This document shows positions 9,487-17,488 of a stretch of 35,039 nt of DNA, piece by piece. The notes below the pieces were generated by a model, which saw only the letters and a list, made by a program, of their open reading frames with translations, was not told the DNA's origin and did no database searches. A program made the translations under genes and the position numbers. The DNA is taken from NCBI GenBank assembly GCA_029571905.1, contig JAKPXU010000192.1:1-35039 (forward strand), in the 5' to 3' direction. Every line of letters begins with the position of its first letter. Positions within the stretch are counted from its first letter, which is position 1. The DNA comes from Acidobacteriota bacterium (GTDB lineage Bacteria; Acidobacteriota; Aminicenantia; Aminicenantales; Saccharicenantaceae).

Positions 9487-9515
9487 ATTTTACCCCGTAA
9501 TGGGGTGGATGGCAA
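9487..9515 (-). promoter_or_regulatory. predicted promoter of amidase, close to start codon
   Basis: Minus strand TTGCCA (9515-9510), 17 bp spacer, TAAAAT (9492-9487), then 7 nt to ATG at 9479. Confidence 0.5.
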
Positions 9516-9559
9516 CGAGCAAAATTTAGTACCGGAATGAGCCTGCCCCAGGCCAGCCC

Positions 9560-10765
9560 TCAGGCCCCGAATTTCTTCAACTTCAGAGCATGGGCCAGCA
9601 TCAAAGGCATGGCATAAATTGACTGGAAACGCCCCAGCGCTCCCCGGGCACAGGCCCTCTGGCTAAACTCGGTTACATCGTCACCCTCAGCCAGGGGCGA
9701 GATCAAAACAAATGGATTTGGATGCCAGGAATGAGATTTGAGAGCTGCCGGGGTCGAATGATCCGAGGTTATGACCAGAACATCAGGCTTTAAAGCCCAT
9801 AACCGGGGTATAAATTGATCTATTTCTTCAATCGCCTTGACCTTATCTTCAAAACGACCATCTTCACCAGCCGAGTCGGTTTTTTTAAAATGGAGGTAAA
9901 AGAAATTAAAATCGGCATAGTGCTTTTCCAGAACATCAAAGATCTCAGCCGTTTCCGGGCCGACTTCCAGCACTTCCATACCCAGCAGTCTGGTCAGCCC
10001 TTTGTACATGGGGTAGTTGGCAATGGAGGCTGGCTTTAACCGGTAGAGTTCAGGCATAGGTGGTAGATGCGAAGGAAATTTAGCAAAACCGCGAAGCAAG
10101 GCATAATTAGCTTTTGGCTGGTCTTTAAGGATTTCAGCTAACCTGGCCAGAAACTCATTAACCAGACTGGCTGTGAATTCGGCTTCAGGCTGGAGAGCAA
10201 CCGCTTTTAAGGGAGGCCGGCCCTCTTTTTGAGGGTCAGCATCGCTGATAGCTTCAGACAAACCTGGCCCGGACAGCTTGAAGACAAAACGGTGTTCCTT
10301 GCCCGGATAAACCGATACTTTAACTCCCCTGATTTCTTTGATTTTCTCATTGATAAAGGCACAGAGCTGGCTGTTTTCTGAGGTGGCCAGGCGGCCAGCT
10401 CGGCGGTCAACTACCAGCCCATCCTTGACGGTGGCAAAGTTTCCCCTGGCTACCACATCATCGCGACCGACCTCAACACCGGTGCCCATGGCTTCCAGGA
10501 TTCCCCGCCCTAACTGATATTTAAGCGGGTCATAACCAAAGAGAGCCAGATGGGCAGGTCCGGAACCAGGCGTGACACCCATAAATACCGGGTCTGTTAC
10601 TCCACATATCCCTCTTCTGGCTGCTTCGTTAAGATTAGGCCGCCGGGCAGACTCCAGTTCAGTCAAGCCATTAACCGGCAGTCCACCCAGACCATCCATG
10701 ACCAGAAGAACTATTTTTGAGTCTGTTGGTTGAGTTAGTTCTTTAGCAATTTTTTCCCAGTCCAT
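9560..10765 (-). CDS. apgM: 2,3-bisphosphoglycerate-independent phosphoglycerate mutase, archaeal type
   Basis: KIVLLVMDGLGGLPVNGLTELESARRPNLNEAARRGICGVTDPVFMGVTPGSGPAHLALFGYDP...LVITSDHSTPAALKSHSWHPNPFVL. Confidence 0.93.
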   Translation of the reverse strand: MDWEKIAKELTQPTDSKIVLLVMDGLGGLPVNGLTELESARRPNLNEAARRGICGVTDPVFMGVTPGSGPAHLALFGYDPLKYQLGRGILEAMGTGVEVGRDDVVARGNFATVKDGLVVDRRAGRLATSENSQLCAFINEKIKEIRGVKVSVYPGKEHRFVFKLSGPGLSEAISDADPQKEGRPPLKAVALQPEAEFTASLVNEFLARLAEILKDQPKANYALLRGFAKFPSHLPPMPELYRLKPASIANYPMYKGLTRLLGMEVLEVGPETAEIFDVLEKHYADFNFFYLHFKKTDSAGEDGRFEDKVKAIEEIDQFIPRLWALKPDVLVITSDHSTPAALKSHSWHPNPFVLISPLAEGDDVTEFSQRACARGALGRFQSIYAMPLMLAHALKLKKFGA

Positions 10766-10771
10766 AAAATT

Positions 10772-10800
10772 ATTATAACCTTGCTATCCTTTAGAATCAA
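10772..10800 (-). promoter_or_regulatory. predicted promoter of apgM, abutting the start codon
   Basis: Minus strand TTGATT (10800-10795), 17 bp spacer, TATAAT (10777-10772), then 6 nt (AATTTT) to ATG at 10765. Confidence 0.6.
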
Positions 10801-10950
10801 CGAGAATTAAGATATAATCACCTTCAGGTCTAAAAATGGCAAACGCCGGGGTAGATAAACAAAATTATCGATCCCGGTAACCAGGGCTGAAAAAAAATAG
10901 TTTAGATAATAATCCACGTCAGGAAGGAAAAAAGAAAATATCTCGTCTAA

Positions 10951-11550
10951 ATGAAGAGGGCAGAAGATAATCAACCAATGGAAGAAAATGAGGTAGTCAA
11001 ACTTGCCCAGCAAGGGGATAAAGAAGCCTTCTCAGTGCTGGTCAGAAATTATCAGAATAAGGTTTTTGGTCTGGCTATTAATATTGTCCGCAACCATGAA
11101 ACAGCTGATGATCTGGCCCAGGAAATATTTATAAAAGCTTATCAGTCCCTGCCTCGATTTCGTTTTCAATCGGAATTCAGCACCTGGCTTTATCAAATAG
11201 CTATTAACCATATCCGGGATCATTTGAGAAAACATAAAAAGGAAAAAAACGATCTACGCCTGGATGAAATTCCTGAAATAAGCGGAGAAGAAAAAGAAGC
11301 CTCAGAGCAACTGGCGAACAGGCAAGAGGAAGAGTACCGCAAAAGACTGCTAAGAGAGAAATTGGAAGAAATGCCAGAGAAATATCGTCTAATATTATCT
11401 CTGAGGGATATTCAGGGTTTAAGTTATGAGGAGATTAGCAAGATGCTGAAGTTATCAGCCGGAACAGTTGATTCCAGGCTGCATCGGGCAAGAAGGCTTT
11501 TAAGAAAAAAGCTGGCTCAGGCTCTGGGCCAGGAAGGAGGGAAAAGATGA
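10951..11550 (+). CDS. RNA polymerase ECF sigma factor (RpoE-like)
   Basis: FSVLVRNYQNKVFGLAINIVRNHETADDLAQEIFIKAYQSLPRF...STWLYQIAINHIRDHLRK...LRDIQGLSYEEISKMLKLSAGTVDSRLHRARRLLRKKL. Start could be 10951 or 10978. Confidence 0.94.
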   Translation: MKRAEDNQPMEENEVVKLAQQGDKEAFSVLVRNYQNKVFGLAINIVRNHETADDLAQEIFIKAYQSLPRFRFQSEFSTWLYQIAINHIRDHLRKHKKEKNDLRLDEIPEISGEEKEASEQLANRQEEEYRKRLLREKLEEMPEKYRLILSLRDIQGLSYEEISKMLKLSAGTVDSRLHRARRLLRKKLAQALGQEGGKR

Positions 11551-12047
11551 ATTGCCGTAAAGCTGAAAAATTAATCTTAAAACAGCTTGATAATCGGCTG
11601 GGAGCCAGAGAATCAGCCTGGCTTGAAGATCATCTTAAGCACTGCTCTGCTTGTGCCCGCTTAGCTTCAGATTACCAGCAGTTAAAGGTTTTGACGTCGG
11701 AACTTAAAACTGAGGCTGAGCCCCTGCCCTATTTTACTGAAAGGCTAGTAGCCAAATTATCGTCAGAACCGAAGCCATCCATTTGGGTGGCCGTCGAAAG
11801 GTTATATGCCCGGGCTATTCCTGTTTTTCTCATCATGGTTACTCTGTTGGTCGGCGTTTTATTTCTTATTCAGCCGGCTGAACAGCAGCTGAGTCAGTCA
11901 GAGATGCTGCTTTTCCAGAACCAGAATCCGCTCAAAGAAATGCAGGCTCTGTTTGAGGAAGAAAGACCGGAAAACCGGCAGCTAAAACTGCTCTTTGCCG
12001 GATTGGACAATATGGAGAGCTATCAAAGAGGTAATAATGAAAGATAA
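11547..12047 (+). CDS. zf-HC2 type anti-sigma factor, one TM helix
   Basis: MNCRKAEKLILKQLDNRL...HLKHCSACARL (HX3CX2C), TM AIPVFLIMVTLLVGVLFLI; ATGA overlap with the sigma gene. Confidence 0.88.
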   Translation: MNCRKAEKLILKQLDNRLGARESAWLEDHLKHCSACARLASDYQQLKVLTSELKTEAEPLPYFTERLVAKLSSEPKPSIWVAVERLYARAIPVFLIMVTLLVGVLFLIQPAEQQLSQSEMLLFQNQNPLKEMQALFEEERPENRQLKLLFAGLDNMESYQRGNNER

Positions 12048-12486
12048 ATATAAACTCTGGGTTGCTTTATCTATGATAGTTGTTTTCTGCCTGGGGATAG
12101 TGGTTGGAGTGGTTGGCGATAGAGCCTACCTGAAAAAAAACAGGCCGAAGCCAGGTAAAAGGCCAGAACCTTTTCCGACGGTAGAGGTCATGGCCAGGGA
12201 ACTCCTGCTGACCCCCGAGCAGAAAGAAAGGATGAAAGAAGTCTTCAGGCAGAGTGAAGCTCGGTTTGAAGCTTTCGGGAAAGAAACCCACAGTCGTCTG
12301 CAGGAGTTGCGTAACCAGCTGAAAACTGACATAGATAGCGTCCTCACTCCTGAGCAACAAAAAAAGATGCAGGAAATGATGGATCGCTACATGGAAAAGC
12401 GGAAGAAGGCACCTTCAGATCGGCGCCGTCAAAAGGATAAAGATCAAATTCCACCCAGTGAGAAAAATAAAGGAGAAAATAGATGA
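12037..12486 (+). CDS. Spy/CpxP/CnrX-like periplasmic LTxxQ protein (membrane-anchored)
   Basis: MKDKYKLWVALSMIVVFCLGIVVGVVGDRAYL anchor; two LTPEQ motifs (LLLTPEQKERMKEVF, SVLTPEQQKKMQEM). Track start at 11995 replaced by ATG 12037. Confidence 0.8.
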   Translation: MKDKYKLWVALSMIVVFCLGIVVGVVGDRAYLKKNRPKPGKRPEPFPTVEVMARELLLTPEQKERMKEVFRQSEARFEAFGKETHSRLQELRNQLKTDIDSVLTPEQQKKMQEMMDRYMEKRKKAPSDRRRQKDKDQIPPSEKNKGENR

Positions 12487-13805
12487 AAAAGAGGACGGTC
12501 ATCATCATCGCCTTGGTGGCGATTGCTGGGCTAGTAGTTGGTTTTACTCTGATGGGTAAAAACTCTAACAATAAGCCAAAGTACCGCCTGGAGAAAGTAG
12601 CTCGTGGTGATATTGAAGTAATGGTCACCGCCACCGGCACGTTGAATCCGGTTGTTCTGGTTGATGTCGGTAGCCAGGTTTCAGGCAGAATAGAAAAAAT
12701 TTATGTGGATTTTAATTCGAAAGTAAAAGAGGGCGACCTGCTGGCCGAACTTGACCAGTCTCAGATTGAGGCCCAGATAGAACAAAGTCAGGCTAATTAC
12801 CAGAGCTCAATTGCTTCGGTGGAAAGAGCTAAAGTATCTCTGGAAATAGCTCAAAAGAACTATGAAAGAGCTTTGAGTCTTTATGAAAAAAATCTCATTG
12901 CTTCTCAGGAAAAAGATACAGCTGAAGCCAATTATCTCCAGGCTAAAGCCGATCTCGTTTCGGCCGAAGCCAGAGCAGCTCAAGCTAAATATCAACTTGA
13001 TGCCAGCAAGGTCAATCTTGGTTACACCATTATCAAATCACCGATTGACGGAGTGGTTGTCTCCAGAAATGTCAACGTCGGGCAGACTGTGGCGGCCAGT
13101 TTCCAGGCTCCCGTTCTTTTCCAAATAGCCAATGATCTGACTAAAATGCAGGTCGAATGCCTGGTGGATGAGGCTGATGTAGGTAGCGTGAAAGAAGGTC
13201 AGAAAGTCAGATTCACCGTTGAGGCTTTTCCGAATGATATTTTCTGGGGCACAGTCAGACAGGTCAGATATGCTGCTCTGGTTCAATCCAATGTGGTTTC
13301 TTATACAGCTGTTCTGGATGTTGACAATTCCAGCTTAAAGCTTTTGCCCGGGATGACGGCTACCTGCTCAATTATTGTCGGAGAGGCGAAAAATGTCCTG
13401 CGAGTACCCAACACTGCCTTGCGTTTTAATCCCAACCTGAAGCAGGAAGAATTACAAAAACTGATGAAAGCTGCCCTTGAAGAAATGATGGCTAAAAGAC
13501 AGCAATCAGGACAGGCGCGGCCGGGCGGAGGGCAGACGACAGCCGGGCCAAGGCCGGGTATGGGGATGCCCGGAGCTTCCGGCCAGCAGACCCAGCGGCG
13601 AAATCCACCTAAGGTCTGGACCTTAGATGAGAAAGGCAATTTAAAGATAATATTCGTCAGAACTGGCATGACTGACACCTCTTATACTGAGATTGTAGAT
13701 GGCAATCTCAAAGAGGGGGATGAAGTGATTGTTGGTATCATGACAGCCTCTTCGAGTGGGCAATCAAATCAGCGGGCTGGCGGCCCGCCGCCGTTTAGAT
13801 TTTAA
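12483..13805 (+). CDS. MacA-like periplasmic adaptor (HlyD family)
   Basis: KVARGDIEVMVTATGTLNPVVLVDVGSQVSGRIEKIYVDFNSKVKEGDLLAELD...VNLGYTIIKSPIDGVVVSRNVNVGQTVAASFQAPVLFQIA. Confidence 0.93.
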   Translation: MKKRTVIIIALVAIAGLVVGFTLMGKNSNNKPKYRLEKVARGDIEVMVTATGTLNPVVLVDVGSQVSGRIEKIYVDFNSKVKEGDLLAELDQSQIEAQIEQSQANYQSSIASVERAKVSLEIAQKNYERALSLYEKNLIASQEKDTAEANYLQAKADLVSAEARAAQAKYQLDASKVNLGYTIIKSPIDGVVVSRNVNVGQTVAASFQAPVLFQIANDLTKMQVECLVDEADVGSVKEGQKVRFTVEAFPNDIFWGTVRQVRYAALVQSNVVSYTAVLDVDNSSLKLLPGMTATCSIIVGEAKNVLRVPNTALRFNPNLKQEELQKLMKAALEEMMAKRQQSGQARPGGGQTTAGPRPGMGMPGASGQQTQRRNPPKVWTLDEKGNLKIIFVRTGMTDTSYTEIVDGNLKEGDEVIVGIMTASSSGQSNQRAGGPPPFRF

Positions 13806-13828
13806 AAGATAAGCTAAAGGGAATTAGA

Positions 13829-14560
13829 ATGAGTGAAAAAATAATTGTCCTGGAAAATATTGTCAGGATTTATCAGATTGGTGAGGTAGAAGTTCAGGCC
13901 CTGAGGGGCATTTCCTACAGTATAGAGAGATCGGAGTTTCTGGCTATTATGGGGCCGTCAGGTTCAGGTAAGACTACCTTGATGAGCATTCTGGGCTTGC
14001 TCGATAGGCCGACCTCGGGCCGGTATTTTCTGGAAGGCGAAGATGTCTCATCGCTCAGCAAAGACCAGATGGCTGCTATCCGGAATAAGAAGATTGGTTT
14101 TGTCTTTCAAAATTTTAATCTTCTGCCTCGAACGACTGCTCTCGAGAATGTGGAATTGCCTTTACTGTATAGCAATATCAACGGCAAGGAGTCTAAAGAA
14201 AGAGCTCTGGCTGCTCTGGCCAAAGTCGGTCTCAAAGGCTGGGAATATCATCGGACCAATCAGCTGTCCGGCGGCCAGATGCAAAGAGTGGCCATTGCCC
14301 GGGCTCTCGTTAATGAACCTTCTATTATTCTGGCTGATGAACCAACCGGTAACCTCGATTCCAAAAACGGGGCTGAAATCATGGACATTTTTACCAGACT
14401 GAATCGGGAACAAAACATTACACTGGTCATGGTTACTCACGATCCAGTCATTGCTTCTTATGCCAGAAGGAGACTCTATCTCAAGGATGGCCAGATTGTG
14501 AGAGAAGAGATCAACGGTAAAACAGATGGCCAGGCTTCAGTCCAAGGAGGGCAATTGTGA
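13829..14560 (+). CDS. MacB/LolD-type ABC transporter ATP-binding protein
   Basis: Walker A GPSGSGKTTLM, signature LSGGQMQRVAIARAL, Walker B IILADEPTGNLDS. Confidence 0.96.
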   Translation: MSEKIIVLENIVRIYQIGEVEVQALRGISYSIERSEFLAIMGPSGSGKTTLMSILGLLDRPTSGRYFLEGEDVSSLSKDQMAAIRNKKIGFVFQNFNLLPRTTALENVELPLLYSNINGKESKERALAALAKVGLKGWEYHRTNQLSGGQMQRVAIARALVNEPSIILADEPTGNLDSKNGAEIMDIFTRLNREQNITLVMVTHDPVIASYARRRLYLKDGQIVREEINGKTDGQASVQGGQL

Positions 14561-15783
14561 AGATCTTTCGAATATTACAGATATCTATTCGGGCTTTATC
14601 ACGGAATAAAATGAGATCCTTTCTGACCATTCTGGGGATCATAATTGGTGTGGCTGCGGTTATTGCCATGGTCAGCGTTGGTGAAGGTGCTAAGAAGGGA
14701 GTTGAGGAACGATTTGCCGCCATGGGAACTAATCTTTTGTTCGTCCAGCCAGGAAGCCGTCGGTTTCGGGGAGTTCAGACCGGGGCGGGTGGCTATGTAA
14801 CTCTAAAACCGGAAGATGCCATGGCCATTGAACAGTACTGTGACGCAGTTGCTGCCGTCTCTCCGTCCATTTCAACCAGAGCTCAGGTTGTTTACGCCAA
14901 TAAAAACTGGAATACTCAAATCCAGGGCACCGGCGAAAAATTTCCCCAGGTTAGAAAGTGGAATGTGGCCGAAGGTACTTATTTCGATGAAACTCATGTG
15001 GCCGCGGCCGCCAAGGTCTGCGTTCTGGGCAGCCTGGTCAAACAGAACCTGTTCGAAGATGAAGACCCGATTGGCAAAACAATCCGAATAAATAAAATTC
15101 CTTTTAAGGTTATTGGGGTACTGGAAAGCAAAGGAGAGCAGGGCGGCTTTTTTAACCGGGACGATATAATTGCTGCTCCTTATACTACTGTCATGAGACG
15201 ATTAAGAGGTGTTGACTATATCAGTTCTATAGATGTTGAGGCCATTTCTGCCGACATGACTGACGAAGCTCAGCGGCAAATAGAAGAGCTGATGCGGGAA
15301 AGGCATAGAATTGCCCCGGGAGCTGATGACGATTTCGAGGTACGTAATATGACTGACGTAGCTGAGAGTGCCGCTCAGTCCAGTCAGATTATGACCATTC
15401 TGCTGGGATCAATTGCGGGCATTTCCCTCATTGTTGGCGGCATTGGCATCATGAACATTATGCTGGTTTCAGTCACAGAAAGAATCAGGGAAATCGGTAT
15501 CCGCCTGGCGGTTGGTGCCCGGGAAAAAGATATTTTGCTGCAGTTTCTGATTGAAGCGATTGTCCTGAGTGTCGGAGGTGGCTTAATCGGCATAATTATC
15601 GGTATCGGTGTCTCCAGGCTGATGAAATATGTCCCAACCTTCGAGGGCATTACTACTGTTGTGACTCCAGGTTCTATCCTTCTGGCCTTCCTGTTTTCGG
15701 CTTCAGTCGGCATCTTTTTTGGTTATTACCCGGCCAGGAAAGCCAGCCGGCTTGACCCAATTGAAGCTCTTCGTTATGAATAA
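14557..15783 (+). CDS. MacB-like ABC transporter permease
   Basis: GTG start; RNKMRSFLTILGIIIGVAAVIAMVSVGEGAKKGVEERFAAMGTNLLFVQPG...GGIGIMNIMLVSVTERIREIGIRLAVGAR...YYPARKASRLDPIEALRYE. Confidence 0.95.
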   Translation: MKIFRILQISIRALSRNKMRSFLTILGIIIGVAAVIAMVSVGEGAKKGVEERFAAMGTNLLFVQPGSRRFRGVQTGAGGYVTLKPEDAMAIEQYCDAVAAVSPSISTRAQVVYANKNWNTQIQGTGEKFPQVRKWNVAEGTYFDETHVAAAAKVCVLGSLVKQNLFEDEDPIGKTIRINKIPFKVIGVLESKGEQGGFFNRDDIIAAPYTTVMRRLRGVDYISSIDVEAISADMTDEAQRQIEELMRERHRIAPGADDDFEVRNMTDVAESAAQSSQIMTILLGSIAGISLIVGGIGIMNIMLVSVTERIREIGIRLAVGAREKDILLQFLIEAIVLSVGGGLIGIIIGIGVSRLMKYVPTFEGITTVVTPGSILLAFLFSASVGIFFGYYPARKASRLDPIEALRYE

Positions 15784-15842
15784 GTGGGGGCCATCTCGCC
15801 TTAGACCGGCATGATGTTTAACCAAAAAGTGGAGGATTATAA

Positions 15843-17414
15843 ATGAAGAAAGTGATTAGAATGGTTGGTGTGCTTTTAGGCTTGCTTCTGGCTGGCACCT
15901 GGTTAATGCAGGCCCAGGAAGAACAGCCTTTAAAGCTGACGCTTGAAGATTGTATTCTGCGCACGATTCAAAATAATCTCGGAGTTTCTGTGCAGAAACT
16001 TAATCCGGAAATATCAGCTGCAGCGCTGTCCAGATCAAAAGAAAAATTTTATCCAACGATGCAGTTCGGCTATACACGGAGAAGTAATATTAATCCCTCT
16101 TATTCAGGACTGGAAGCAGTGGAAAGCTATGAAACTGACTACAACGATGTCAATGGCCAGATTTCTCAATTTATTCCTTTCGGTGGGACATTGAACATCA
16201 GCCTTGATACTTATAAAAGTTCTACTACCCAGAATTATCAGACCTGGAATCCTCGCTATTACAGCACGTTACGCTTTGACTTCAGTCAGCCCTTGCTGCA
16301 AAACTTTGGTCTGGATATAAGCAAAAAAGAAATAATCATTGCCAGGAAAGGACTCGAATCATCGTTGGCCCAGACTGAACTGGCCATGATGAATACAATT
16401 TATTCAGCTGAACAGGCCTACTGGAATCTGGTCTACGCTATTGAAGATTTAAAGGTCAAGCAGGAATCGCTGAAGTTAGCCCGCGAACTTCTGGCCAAGA
16501 ATCAAAAGTCGGTAGAAATCGGCACACTGGCTCCGCTCGATGTTCTGAGTGCTCAGTCGGAAGTTGCCACCAGGGAAGCTGATATTATCAGAGCTGAGGC
16601 CGCTGTCAAGAATGCCGAAGACCAACTCTGGATCATGATGAATATATCAGATGAAGAAAAAAAGCAGTATACCTCTATTGAGCCCTTTGATCTGCCCAAA
16701 ATTGAGCAAAAAGCTATGTCTTTAGAGGAAGCCGAATCGCTTGCTCTGGAAAGCCGACCTGATTTGAGAAACCTCAGGGTTAGTGCTGATACCCAGCTGT
16801 TCAATTTGAAGGTAGCTAAAAACCAGTTGCTGCCGGCCTTAAATCTGGTTGCTTCTTACTATAGCCCCGGTCTTTCTGGTAACAGACTGGTTTATCAGGA
16901 CAATAATCCCTTAACCGGTATAGTAGTTGATGTGATCCCGGGGCCCAGGAGCCAGTCTTTAAAAGATTCATTTCGATTTAAATATAACAACTGGTCAGTA
17001 GGGTTAACTTTGAATATCCCATTAGGGAATGCCATTTCCCGGGCCGGCGTGGCCCAGGCTCGCCTGAACCTGCAGCAGGCCGAGCTCAACTTGCAGCAGC
17101 AAGAACAGCAGGCTAAGCTAGAGGTGAAAACTGCCTTGAGAACAGTAGAAGCTAACCTCCACGGAGTGGAGGCTTACAAAACTGCCAGAATACTGCAGGA
17201 GCAAAAACTGGCAGCTGAGGAAGAGAAACTTAAAGTCGGGCAGAGTACCAATTATACGGTTCTTCAGTATCAACGGGATCTGAGTGCTGCCCGCAGCTCT
17301 GAACTAAAAGCCATAATTGATTATAATATCTCCGTGGCCAACCTGGATAAAATTCTGGGAATAAGCCTTAAGAATCGCAATATTAAACTGATGGACATGG
17401 AAGGTTCCAACTGA
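15843..17414 (+). CDS. TolC family outer membrane efflux protein
   Basis: Signal peptide, LTLEDCILRTIQNN, SLEEAESLALESRPDLRNLR, coiled-coil repeats; SD GGAGG upstream; end of efflux operon. Confidence 0.93.
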   Translation: MKKVIRMVGVLLGLLLAGTWLMQAQEEQPLKLTLEDCILRTIQNNLGVSVQKLNPEISAAALSRSKEKFYPTMQFGYTRRSNINPSYSGLEAVESYETDYNDVNGQISQFIPFGGTLNISLDTYKSSTTQNYQTWNPRYYSTLRFDFSQPLLQNFGLDISKKEIIIARKGLESSLAQTELAMMNTIYSAEQAYWNLVYAIEDLKVKQESLKLARELLAKNQKSVEIGTLAPLDVLSAQSEVATREADIIRAEAAVKNAEDQLWIMMNISDEEKKQYTSIEPFDLPKIEQKAMSLEEAESLALESRPDLRNLRVSADTQLFNLKVAKNQLLPALNLVASYYSPGLSGNRLVYQDNNPLTGIVVDVIPGPRSQSLKDSFRFKYNNWSVGLTLNIPLGNAISRAGVAQARLNLQQAELNLQQQEQQAKLEVKTALRTVEANLHGVEAYKTARILQEQKLAAEEEKLKVGQSTNYTVLQYQRDLSAARSSELKAIIDYNISVANLDKILGISLKNRNIKLMDMEGSN

Positions 17415-17442
17415 GACAACTCTGCCTGTAAATTCTCTGACC

Positions 17443-17488
17443 AAAAGCCAGCCGGATTGGAGTTATTGACCCGGCTGGCTTTTTTTTG
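17443..17488. terminator. strong bidirectional rho-independent terminator
   Basis: 13-bp perfect stem AAAAGCCAGCCGG (17443-17455) / CCGGCTGGCTTTT (17471-17483), 15-nt loop, T8 tract on + strand, T4 on - strand. Confidence 0.92.
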
